A DNA stretch of 64,000 nt from Clostridia bacterium (GTDB lineage: Bacteria; Bacillota; Clostridia; Christensenellales; Aristaeellaceae), in assembly GCA_017397895.1 (NCBI GenBank), contig JAFQHP010000032.1, positions 159,785-223,784 on the forward strand, in the 5' to 3' direction. Positions 33,555 to 41,619 of the stretch are shown here, one piece after another; position 1 is the first letter of the stretch, and every line of letters begins with the position of its first letter. Both the position numbers and the translations under genes were made by a program. The notes below the pieces were generated by a model. It was not told where the DNA came from and made no database searches. It saw only the letters and a program-made list of their open reading frames with translations.

Positions 33555-36055
33555 AATTTTCATTTTCCACCAAAGGTTGGCATAACGTCTCCTGGCGAGA
33601 ATTTGTAGACGCTGCTGCCGAGCTTTCTTTCGACGGTATCGAAATTCACAATCTTTATGCCCCCGCTATGGCGGAAAAAAGCTGCCCTGCCGATCAGCAG
33701 GCCGGCGCTGCCACCTATCGTGCCCTGTTTGACAAAAAGCTGTCCATTCCCTGCATCAACACCACCGCCGACATTGCCGATGCTGCTGCTTATGACAAAG
33801 TGATGGCGGAAATTGATGCCTGCATTGAAGCAGCTGTCCGGCTGAAGGCCCCCTTTGTGCGGCTGCACACTGTGATGGATAAGGCTGCCTACAGCGAAGA
33901 AGCGGTACGCAGCGTATTGGAAAAGGCTCTGTCCAAGGCTGAAAACGCCAGGGTGGTACTGCTGATTGAAACCATGGGCGCTTATGCCGATACCGCCCTT
34001 TTGCGGGATTTGCTTGACAGCTACGCTTCCGACACCCTGGCCGCCCTTTGGGATATGCACGAAACCTATATGCTGCAGGGCGAATCCAGCCAGCAGACCA
34101 TCACCAACCTTGGCGCCTACATCCGCCATGTGCACATCAAGGACTCCCTGAAAAACGACGACGGCACCATCGCCTACCAGCTGATCACCGAAGGCCAGAT
34201 GCCCCTGGAACAGATGGTGACTGCCCTGGATTCCGTCAATTACGACGGCTTCATCTCCCTGGAATGGGATCCCAAATGGATGGATGAATTGAACGATATC
34301 ACCATCATCCTCTCCCATTTCATCAACACCATTTCTTCCATCGGCCCCAAGGAAGAAACCAAGTCTCTCTATTTCAACAATGCCCACACCGGCAATTTCG
34401 TCTGGCAGAAGGAAAGCCTCATTTCTCTTACCTTCTCCCAGGTGCTGGACCGGATGGTGGAAGAATTCCCGGACCAGTACGCCTTCAAATATACCACGCT
34501 GGATTACACCCGCACCTATGCCCAGTTCCGGGATGATGTGGATAACTGCGCCCGTGCCCTCATTTCCATGGGCGTCACCGCCGGCACCAAGGTAGCCGTA
34601 TGGGCCACCAATATCCCTGCCTGGTACATCACCTTCTGGGCTGCCACCAAGATCGGCGCCATTCTGGTGACGGTGAACACCGCCTACAAAATCCATGAAG
34701 CGGAATATCTGCTGCGCCAGAGCGATACCCACACCCTGGTGATGATCGAATACTGCCAGGACTCCCCCTATGCCGATATCATCCAGGAATTGTGCCCCGA
34801 ATTGAAGAGCACCACTCCCGGTTCTCCCCTTCATGCCAAGAAGCTGCCTTTCCTTCGGAACGTCATCACCGTGGGCTTCAAAATGCCCGGCTGCCTCACC
34901 TGGGAACAGATGATGGATCGTGCCTCCTCCGTGCCCATGGAAACGGTGACCCGCATGGCCGCCAAGGTGGACGTTCACGATGTGTGCAACATGCAGTACA
35001 CCTCCGGCACCACCGGCTTCCCCAAGGGTGTTATGCTTACCCATCACTCCGTTGTCAATAACGGCAAGTGCATCGGCGACCGGCTGGATCTTTCCACTGC
35101 TGACAGGATGATGATCCAGGTGCCCATGTTCCATTGCTTCGGCATGGTGCTTTCCATGACCGCATCCATGACCCACGGTGCCACCATCTGCCCCATGCCC
35201 TACTTCAGCGCAAAGAACAGCCTGGCCTGCATCAATCAGGAGCGCATCACCTGCTTCAACGGTGTGCCCACCATGTTCATCGCCATGTTCAACCATCCCG
35301 ACTACCGCAAAACGGATTTCTCCCACATGCGTACCGGCATCATGGCCGGCGCCGGCTGCCCGCCGGAACTGATGCGCCGCGCTGCTCAGCCCGATGAAAT
35401 GAACATGCGCCAGATTCTTTCCGTCTACGGCCAGACGGAAGCCTCCCCCGGCTGCACCATGGGCGAAGTGAGCCAGTCCCTGGACGACCGGTGCGAAACC
35501 GTTGGTTATGCCTTCCCCCATGTGGAATGCAAGGTGATCGATCCCGAAACCGGGCTGGACTGCCCCGATAACGTCAACGGCGAATTTGTTGCCCGAGGCT
35601 ATAACGTGATGAAGGGCTATTACAAAATGCCCGACGCCACCGCCGCCACCATCGACAAGGACGGCTGGCTCCACTCCGGCGACCTGGCCTGCCGCACCCC
35701 CGAAGGCAATTACCGCATCACCGGCCGTCTGAAGGACATGATCATCCGCGGCGGCGAAAACATCTATCCCAAGGAAATCGAAGAATTCATCTACACCCAT
35801 CCCAAGGTCCAGGACGTGCAGGTCATCGGCGTACCGGATAAGCAGTACGGTGAAGAAATCTGTGCCTGCATCATCCTCAAGGACGGCGAAACCATGACCG
35901 TGGAAGAGATGAAGGCTTTCGTGCTCTCCCACATGGCCAAGCATAAAGTTCCCCGGTATGTGGACTTTGTGGATTCCTTCCCCATGAACGCCGCCGGCAA
36001 GATTCTCAAATACAAAATGCGCGAAGAAGCCGCAAAGAAGTTCTGCCAGGCTTAA
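33551..36055 (+). CDS. Fusion of sugar-isomerase-like TIM barrel and acyl-CoA ligase
   Basis: An 834-residue protein. Residues 1 to about 270 form an AP-endonuclease-2/xylose-isomerase-like barrel with its metal ligands still present (glutamate in 'LLIETMG', 'WDMHET', histidine in 'HVHIKDS', glutamate in 'SLEWDP'). Residues about 285-834 are a complete acyl-CoA ligase: 'MQYTSGTTGFPKG', 'YGQTEASPG', 'LHSGDLACRTPEGNYRITGRLKDMIIRGGENIYPKEIEEF' and 'MNAAGKILK'. This ligase belongs to a different group (ACSF2/FadD-like) from the two HTH-cupin ligases. It follows the LeuA-like gene with a four-base overlap behind the leucine T-box. I infer isovalerate as substrate; the barrel's task is unknown. Confidence 0.85.
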   Translation: MKFSFSTKGWHNVSWREFVDAAAELSFDGIEIHNLYAPAMAEKSCPADQQAGAATYRALFDKKLSIPCINTTADIADAAAYDKVMAEIDACIEAAVRLKAPFVRLHTVMDKAAYSEEAVRSVLEKALSKAENARVVLLIETMGAYADTALLRDLLDSYASDTLAALWDMHETYMLQGESSQQTITNLGAYIRHVHIKDSLKNDDGTIAYQLITEGQMPLEQMVTALDSVNYDGFISLEWDPKWMDELNDITIILSHFINTISSIGPKEETKSLYFNNAHTGNFVWQKESLISLTFSQVLDRMVEEFPDQYAFKYTTLDYTRTYAQFRDDVDNCARALISMGVTAGTKVAVWATNIPAWYITFWAATKIGAILVTVNTAYKIHEAEYLLRQSDTHTLVMIEYCQDSPYADIIQELCPELKSTTPGSPLHAKKLPFLRNVITVGFKMPGCLTWEQMMDRASSVPMETVTRMAAKVDVHDVCNMQYTSGTTGFPKGVMLTHHSVVNNGKCIGDRLDLSTADRMMIQVPMFHCFGMVLSMTASMTHGATICPMPYFSAKNSLACINQERITCFNGVPTMFIAMFNHPDYRKTDFSHMRTGIMAGAGCPPELMRRAAQPDEMNMRQILSVYGQTEASPGCTMGEVSQSLDDRCETVGYAFPHVECKVIDPETGLDCPDNVNGEFVARGYNVMKGYYKMPDATAATIDKDGWLHSGDLACRTPEGNYRITGRLKDMIIRGGENIYPKEIEEFIYTHPKVQDVQVIGVPDKQYGEEICACIILKDGETMTVEEMKAFVLSHMAKHKVPRYVDFVDSFPMNAAGKILKYKMREEAAKKFCQA

Positions 36056-36063
36056 ACGCATCA

Positions 36064-36090
36064 AGCCCACAGGCAATTCCTGTGGGCTTT
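36064..36090 (+). terminator. Terminator after the leucine T-box operon
   Basis: A perfect 10-bp stem AGCCCACAGG/CCTGTGGGCT (36064-36073 with 36079-36088) ends in TTTTCT. Confidence 0.85.
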
Positions 36091-36113
36091 TCTGTAACAG
36101 AAAGAAGGTTCTT

Positions 36114-36932
36114 ATGACCGATTTTGATAAAATCCGCAGCTATTACAGCATGTTCAATGAAAACGGCCGCCTTTTTGCTGACCCCAGCGGGCAACTGGAA
36201 TTCATGATGACCATGAAAAAGCTGCGCCGATTTTTACAGCCTTCATCCATCCTTCTGGATCTTGGCGGTGCGTCCGGTGCCTACACTTTCCCTCTGGCCA
36301 GGGAGGGCCACACCCTGTATCTGGCAGACCTTTCCCCTGCCCTGATTCAGCAGGCAAAGGATAAACTGGCAGCCGATCCCACACACGGCATCCGCTCATG
36401 CGATGTGGTCAATGCTTTGGATCTGAGCCGCTATCCGGATGGCATGTTCGATGCCGTATTGCTCTTTGGCCCTCTGTATCACTTGCTGGCCGAAGAGGAA
36501 AGACAGCAATGTGTCCGGGAGGTGCATCGGGTGCTGCGTTCAGGCGGACAGGTGTTTGCCGCCTTTATCCCCAAGCTTTCCGGCGCCATTGCCATTGTGG
36601 ACAGGGCCTGCTTTGCACCGCATCAGGTGAACAGGGAAAATTTGCGCCATGTGTTCCGGACAGGCCAGTTCATCAACAATGCCTCCACCGGCTTTCAGGA
36701 AGGGTACTACCCCACATCCGATGAAATCGTATCCCTGTTCGGTACAAATGGCTTTGAAAAAACGCATCTGTCCTCCATCCGGGGCTTTGCCTACGAAAAG
36801 GAAGAAGCAATTTTCAGCCTTCAGGATGAAGCTGTGCGCAGCGAAATCCTTGCTTTGGCAGAAGAAACCAGCGAAGACTCTTCGATCATCGAAACCTGCG
36901 GCCATGCCCTGTATATCGGCAGAAAATCCTAA
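36114..36932 (+). CDS. Class I SAM-dependent methyltransferase
   Basis: A 272-residue methyltransferase with motif I 'LLDLGGASGAYTFPLA', acidic 'LYLADLSP', and the 'DAVLLFGPLYHLL' post-motif of the methyltransferase-25/11 group. The C-terminal part ('YYPTSDEIVSLFGTNGFEK') is typical of small-molecule methyltransferases of the UbiE/COQ5-like set. Its ATG follows AGAAAGAAGG, and it stands alone between two terminators. The substrate is unknown. Confidence 0.85.
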   Translation: MTDFDKIRSYYSMFNENGRLFADPSGQLEFMMTMKKLRRFLQPSSILLDLGGASGAYTFPLAREGHTLYLADLSPALIQQAKDKLAADPTHGIRSCDVVNALDLSRYPDGMFDAVLLFGPLYHLLAEEERQQCVREVHRVLRSGGQVFAAFIPKLSGAIAIVDRACFAPHQVNRENLRHVFRTGQFINNASTGFQEGYYPTSDEIVSLFGTNGFEKTHLSSIRGFAYEKEEAIFSLQDEAVRSEILALAEETSEDSSIIETCGHALYIGRKS

Positions 36933-36950
36933 TAAAGCCACGCAGTCAAA

Positions 36951-36985
36951 AACCCTCCGCAATATTCATGCAGAGGGTTTTTTTT
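36951..36985. terminator. Bidirectional terminator between methyltransferase and GNAT genes
   Basis: The stem AACCCTC/GAGGGTT (36951-36957 with 36973-36979) encloses an inner GCA/TGC pairing and has eight Ts after it on the plus strand and As on the other side. Confidence 0.8.
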
Positions 36986-37475
36986 ATATGTTCTTTTTCA
37001 GAAAACCGCAGGTGAAGGGAAACCGATCAAATTTCTTGGTGCCAAGATGTACAAAACCATATTTTTCATACCATGCCCGCAGCACCTTGTTTTCCTCCAC
37101 GATGCCAATATTTACCTGGGTACATCCAAGTTTCTTTGCCGCGTCAAACGCATGCTGCATCAGTGCTTCGCCAATGCCCTTGTGCCTGTATGACGGAAGC
37201 ACGCACAGGTTGCTCATTTCGCACTGATTGTTTTCCTGCAGCATCAGTGAATAGTAGCCCACCATCTTATCGCCGTCAAAATACCCGTACATGGGCCGTT
37301 CTTCCCCATACATGTGCCATTTCAGGCGTTGTTCGTCGGTGACAAAGGCAGTAAACCCGGGAGCATTTTCCTCCGTAAAGCCAAAGGCATCCGCCACTGT
37401 CCGGAAACTTTCCCTGATGACCTGCACACATTCTGCAATGTGCGCTTCAACCACTTTTCTGATCATTTTTATCAT
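36984..37475 (-). CDS. GNAT family N-acetyltransferase
   Basis: A 163-residue acetyltransferase with the acetyl-CoA loop 'VLPSYRHKGIGEALMQHAF' (R/Q-x-x-G-x-G/A) and the closing 'YEKYGFVHLGTKKF' strand. The substrate is unknown. The start is the first ATG (37475), with AGGGAA upstream; an ATG three codons in is possible. It converges on the methyltransferase gene and is transcribed 15 bases after the GH20 hexosaminidase gene, whose cell-wall sugar role does not obviously connect. Confidence 0.88.
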   Translation of the reverse strand: MIKMIRKVVEAHIAECVQVIRESFRTVADAFGFTEENAPGFTAFVTDEQRLKWHMYGEERPMYGYFDGDKMVGYYSLMLQENNQCEMSNLCVLPSYRHKGIGEALMQHAFDAAKKLGCTQVNIGIVEENKVLRAWYEKYGFVHLGTKKFDRFPFTCGFLKKNI

Positions 37476-37490
37476 TCCGTTCCCTGTTGT

Positions 37491-39062
37491 TTACTCAAAG
37501 ATATGGTAAATCACATTGGCGCTGACGGCCATGGGCCAGTTGGTATACCAGTCGGTATCCGCAGGAAGGATTTCTTCTTCCAATTCCGGAATGTTGTCCG
37601 TCTGGCCGGTGAGGTAGGCGGAAATGGTGCGCTTTACATGCTCCATACGCCGCATTACGCCGCCCAGCCGCAAATCCTGAATATCGAAGCCGTGGGGCTT
37701 GTTTTCCATCATCCACTGATTTTCAAAGGCGGTGTAGAATTCTTCCAGCTTTTCCTTGATGGTTTCGCATTCCATCATGCAGGCAATCAGCGCCTTATGG
37801 TCCTTTTGCTGATAGGCACCTCTCAGCCGCACGCCAAAGCCGTATTTCAGCGCCATCAGGCGGCACAGCTTTTGCTGGGTATCGAACAGATGCCCGAAGG
37901 CCGGGTGACTCTTCCCCTCCTCCAGTGCGGCTGCGGCATCCATATACCGCTTGCCGCCGTCCGGCAGCACCCCTTCATCATGGATACCCAGCAAGGGATC
38001 GTTGTAGAGCATTTTCTTTTCGGCGTTGTTGAAATCCCGTTCCTTTTCCGGCGTGCCGGGCAAATCCAGCTTCATGAACAGATCAAAGGAATAGCCGAAC
38101 TTCTTTTCAAAGCCCGCTTTGATCTTTTCCATGTCCTCTTCGCCCCGGGCCAGTTGTGCGGCATAGTATACAGCAGGCAGCACATTGAACCGGCTGCCTT
38201 CCGCACCGTCATCCCCCCACAGGGTGAAAAAGACATTCTTCACCTGCTTCTCACGACACACCGGCATGGACGCATCGGCCGTCTGCATGGAAAAATGATT
38301 GTGAGGCGTAAAGCCGCACCAGTTCCATATTCCCCCTGCAAACCAGGTATCGTCGCAAATTTCATGATAGCCGTCCAGCATCTGCCGGTAATGCTCCTGC
38401 TCCCTGGAATTATAATCCCAGTATATCAGCTTCACATTGTGGGGAATTTTCTCCTTCACGTCGGATACATCCAGCCCCTGTTCCTTCAGGTAGAAGAACA
38501 TATCCCCCCACATGATCAGCGTCTGGTTGTATTTTTCAGCAATCTTTGCCACCTTCTGCACATGCCGCAGCAGCATCTCCGTCCGGTTCTGATAGCCATT
38601 CTTTTTCAGGTACTTGCCAAGGCCCATGAACATGGCTTCGTCCATGCCCACATTCACCGTACGGCTTTCAAAGCATTGGTCGCAGGTGCGCAGCATATCG
38701 TCAATCAGCCGATAGGTTTTTTCATCGTCCAACAAGAGAATATCATGGCAGTCGTGAATGTCATCATACACGGGCCAGCGGAAAATGCTGCGCAGATGGG
38801 CCAGGGTCTGGATACAGGGAATCAGCTCTATGCCCTTTTCCTTGGCATAGGCGTCCATTTCCTTCAGTTCATCCCTTGTATACCTTCCCCGCAGATAGCC
38901 GAAATGGGGATGCCCCTCCATTTCGTAGGTATCTTCGGTGTAGAGCATCAGGCAGTTATAGCCCATGCCTGCCGTCAGATCGATCCATTGCTTCACCGCT
39001 TCCTTCTTCATCACCGCATTGCGGCTGCAATCGATCATGGTGCCCAGCCGTTCAATGGCCAT
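37491..39062 (-). CDS. GH20 beta-N-acetylhexosaminidase
   Basis: A 523-residue glycoside hydrolase. The family 20 catalytic pair is visible as D141-E142 in 'VNVGMDEAMFMGLGKYL', with 'LMLYTEDTYEMEGHPHFGYLRGRYT' earlier in the barrel and 'FTLWGDDGAEGS' near the substrate tryptophan site. No signal peptide is seen, so it is probably cytoplasmic and acts on imported GlcNAc- or GalNAc-containing oligosaccharides, like the exo-hexosaminidases of the GH20C group. AAGGAGG precedes the ATG. The upstream gene encodes a secreted de-N-acetylase-like protein, which fits amino-sugar handling. Confidence 0.88.
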   Translation of the reverse strand: MAIERLGTMIDCSRNAVMKKEAVKQWIDLTAGMGYNCLMLYTEDTYEMEGHPHFGYLRGRYTRDELKEMDAYAKEKGIELIPCIQTLAHLRSIFRWPVYDDIHDCHDILLLDDEKTYRLIDDMLRTCDQCFESRTVNVGMDEAMFMGLGKYLKKNGYQNRTEMLLRHVQKVAKIAEKYNQTLIMWGDMFFYLKEQGLDVSDVKEKIPHNVKLIYWDYNSREQEHYRQMLDGYHEICDDTWFAGGIWNWCGFTPHNHFSMQTADASMPVCREKQVKNVFFTLWGDDGAEGSRFNVLPAVYYAAQLARGEEDMEKIKAGFEKKFGYSFDLFMKLDLPGTPEKERDFNNAEKKMLYNDPLLGIHDEGVLPDGGKRYMDAAAALEEGKSHPAFGHLFDTQQKLCRLMALKYGFGVRLRGAYQQKDHKALIACMMECETIKEKLEEFYTAFENQWMMENKPHGFDIQDLRLGGVMRRMEHVKRTISAYLTGQTDNIPELEEEILPADTDWYTNWPMAVSANVIYHIFE

Positions 39063-39079
39063 CTGCCCTTCCTCCTTTA

Positions 39080-40273
39080 TCAGTCAATGTTTTCAAACAG
39101 ATCGTTCATTCCTGTATCCGGGCCCACAGTGGAATAGTAAAGCCCGAAGAGGGAATTGTCGTATGCGCCGAAATCCTCCACCGCATAAGTGCCCGTCACA
39201 TACTGGCTCTGGTGCAGTTCAAAGGCTTCGGAAGTGATTTCGTGGATGGTTTTACCATCAAAGGCTTCCATGGGAATGCGCCAGTCAAAGTCAATCTGCC
39301 CCAGCTCCCCTTCATAGAGGTGAATGTATGCTTTTTTCACCTGCCATACGCCGTATTCCTTGGCGGAAGCAGGGTATTTTTTCGGATCGGCCGCATATTC
39401 AACACACTTTTGCACCGCATAGCAGCAGGCCTTGTGGGCGCCGTGGCCGTATTCGCCATCCACATCGTGGGTGACAATCACGTCCGGCTGATATTTGCGG
39501 ATCATTTCCGTTACATATTCCAGCAGCTTCTCTTCGCCCCAGATGTTCAGGCATTCCTTTTTGCCCATGGTATACTTATCCGGGAATTTACCGCCGGGAA
39601 GCTCAGGATACGCCCTTACGCCGCAGTGCCACAAGCCGTTGAGCAGTTCCGTCTTCCGGTAGCCCGCCATGCGCACCACATGCACGTCAATGACGTTCTT
39701 TTCCTCCACCGTGTTGTAGTAGGGAATCACGCCGCCCATGAACAAGAGTTCATCGTCCGGATGGGCCGTCAGAACCATCAGGTCCGCCTTGCCTTCAAAG
39801 GGCTGCCACCGCTGCACCCAGGAGGGCACCTCCCCTTCCGAAAACACATACAGCTTGATGATGCCCATCTGCACGTCCTTACGCACGCTTTGCACCCTGA
39901 AATGGGTCAGGGGCTCGTCAAAGGAGATGTACTGGTTGAAGTATTTATCGGTACAGGTTTTCACATCCACCCATTCCTTTTCTCCTTCGCCCGGCACCTG
40001 AATCACCACATCCACCGGTTCCTGGCCCCACTGGATATATACGCCCTGGCAGGGAGAATCCTCTTTGGTGGTCACCTCAACAAAGCCGCCCTTGAACACG
40101 GTTTCCCACATGGTGCGGTTGATATCGTCCAGCATTTTCTTTTTGTCATCGCCGTAAATACTCACTTTGATCTTGCATTCCGCCGCAATGTCCCTGGCTT
40201 CTTCCGCTTTTGCGAAGACAACTGTGCCCATCATCAAAAGCAGCAATAACCCCCATGCAATAAACCGCTTCAT
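39080..40273 (-). CDS. Secreted PIG-L/LmbE family deacetylase
   Basis: A 397-residue protein with a signal peptide (KRF, long hydrophobic run, cleavage near 'FAKA'). After a beta-rich region (about residues 35-150) that resembles an F5/8-type carbohydrate-binding module, the PIG-L domain begins with the zinc motif 'AHPDDE' at residues 170-175 and has 'THDVDGEYGHGAH' as the second block. Family members remove N-acetyl groups from GlcNAc-containing molecules. The GH20 hexosaminidase gene follows 17 bases downstream, supporting a shared amino-sugar substrate. The Shine-Dalgarno site is weak (AAAGGG, 13 bases off). Confidence 0.85.
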   Translation of the reverse strand: MKRFIAWGLLLLLMMGTVVFAKAEEARDIAAECKIKVSIYGDDKKKMLDDINRTMWETVFKGGFVEVTTKEDSPCQGVYIQWGQEPVDVVIQVPGEGEKEWVDVKTCTDKYFNQYISFDEPLTHFRVQSVRKDVQMGIIKLYVFSEGEVPSWVQRWQPFEGKADLMVLTAHPDDELLFMGGVIPYYNTVEEKNVIDVHVVRMAGYRKTELLNGLWHCGVRAYPELPGGKFPDKYTMGKKECLNIWGEEKLLEYVTEMIRKYQPDVIVTHDVDGEYGHGAHKACCYAVQKCVEYAADPKKYPASAKEYGVWQVKKAYIHLYEGELGQIDFDWRIPMEAFDGKTIHEITSEAFELHQSQYVTGTYAVEDFGAYDNSLFGLYYSTVGPDTGMNDLFENID

Positions 40274-40294
40274 CTGTAACTCACTACCCTTTTG

Positions 40295-41539
40295 TCAAAT
40301 CATGTACTTCAGATATTTTTCTGCCTGCCGGCCCACCAGCGCATAGCTCCTTGGCCCGGTGAGAATATCCTCCGCTACTTTCCTTACGTCCTCCTGGGAC
40401 ACATTTTCAATGGCCCGGATGGTATCTTCCGGCGGAATATATCGGCCCAGCAGAATCTGGTTATGGCCCATACTGCTCATGCGGCTGTAAGCACTTTCCA
40501 GCCCCAGAATAAAGCCGCCCTTTACATGGGCCTTGGCCTGTAGAAACTCTTTCTCCGTAATGCCCTTTTCCACAAACAGCCGGGCTTCCTCATCGATCAA
40601 TTGCAGCACCTTCTCCACATGTTTGGGAGAAGTGGCGGCATACACGCTGAATTCACCGCAGCCGGGATAATTGGAAGGCCCGCTGTATACGGAATAGGCC
40701 ATGCCCCTTTCTTCCCGGATTTTCTGAAACAGCCGGCTGGACATACCGCCGCCGAAAATGGTGTTCATCACCGCCATTTCATACACCCTTTTGCTGCCCA
40801 TGGCAAGCCCGCTGTACGAAAGGGCCAGGTGCACCTGCTCGGTATCCTTGTTGCGGAACATTTTCCGGGGTGCATCAATGGTTACGCAGGCAGGAAAATC
40901 AACACCTTTTGCCCCCTGCCAGTCCCCGAAGGTATTTTCCAACAGTTCTTTTACCTTCTGGGTATTCACATTCCCCGCAATGGCAATGACGGCATTTTCC
41001 GGGCCGTAATGGCGGCTGCGGAAGCGAAACAGATCTTCAGAAGAATACTTTTCAATCTTTTCCGCCGGGCCCAGGATGGTCTGCCCCAGAGGCTGACTGC
41101 CAAAGGCTGCTTCTGCCAGCACGTCGAACACCACGTCCTCCGGGCTGTCCTCCACCATGGCGATCTCTTCCAGCACCACAGAACGCTCTTTATCCAGTTC
41201 GGCCCGATCAATGGCAGGATGGCACACAATATCCGCCAAAATATCTGCCGCCTTAGGCAAATCTTCATCGATTACCTTGCAGTAATAATTGGTGCACAGC
41301 TTACTGGTGGAGGCATTCATCATGCCGCCGATCATATCCATTTCTTCGGCAATCTGCCGGGCGGTGCGCTTTTTTGTGCCCTTGAAGGCCATATGCTCCA
41401 TCAGGTGGGAAAGGCCGTTATCCTCCGCCGTTTCCAGCATGCTGCCGGCCTTCACCCATACCCCGATGGAGGCGGAGCGCAGGTAGGGCATTTCCTCCAC
41501 CATCACCGTCAAGCCATTGCTGAGCAAAAATTTTTCCAT
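40295..41539 (-). CDS. M16 family zinc peptidase (mitochondrial processing peptidase-like)
   Basis: A 414-residue peptidase with the inverted zinc motif H45-L-M-E48-H49 and a third ligand expected in 'ERSVVLEEIAMVEDSPED'. The start at 41539 has AAGGG at a proper distance; an earlier TTG has none. This M16 group is typically encoded next to pnp in Gram-positive bacteria, as here. Its physiological substrate is not established. Confidence 0.92.
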   Translation of the reverse strand: MEKFLLSNGLTVMVEEMPYLRSASIGVWVKAGSMLETAEDNGLSHLMEHMAFKGTKKRTARQIAEEMDMIGGMMNASTSKLCTNYYCKVIDEDLPKAADILADIVCHPAIDRAELDKERSVVLEEIAMVEDSPEDVVFDVLAEAAFGSQPLGQTILGPAEKIEKYSSEDLFRFRSRHYGPENAVIAIAGNVNTQKVKELLENTFGDWQGAKGVDFPACVTIDAPRKMFRNKDTEQVHLALSYSGLAMGSKRVYEMAVMNTIFGGGMSSRLFQKIREERGMAYSVYSGPSNYPGCGEFSVYAATSPKHVEKVLQLIDEEARLFVEKGITEKEFLQAKAHVKGGFILGLESAYSRMSSMGHNQILLGRYIPPEDTIRAIENVSQEDVRKVAEDILTGPRSYALVGRQAEKYLKYMI

Positions 41540-41568
41540 CTTTTCTACCCTTATCAGTTTTATCAAAA

Positions 41569-41600
41569 CAGGAGGGAAACTATGTTTAGCTTCCCCCCTG
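41569..41600 (-). terminator. Terminator after pnp
   Basis: A stem of about ten pairs (41569-41578 with 41591-41600, one mismatch) is followed by TTTTGAT on minus, between pnp and the M16 gene. Confidence 0.65.
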
Positions 41601-41619
41601 CTTGTCTCATTATACGTTT

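Noticed and set aside
33560..36076. Long open frame on minus opposite the TIM-barrel/ligase fusion
   Set aside because: Same signs of an antisense shadow; the plus-strand protein has clear domains and a four-base coupled start.
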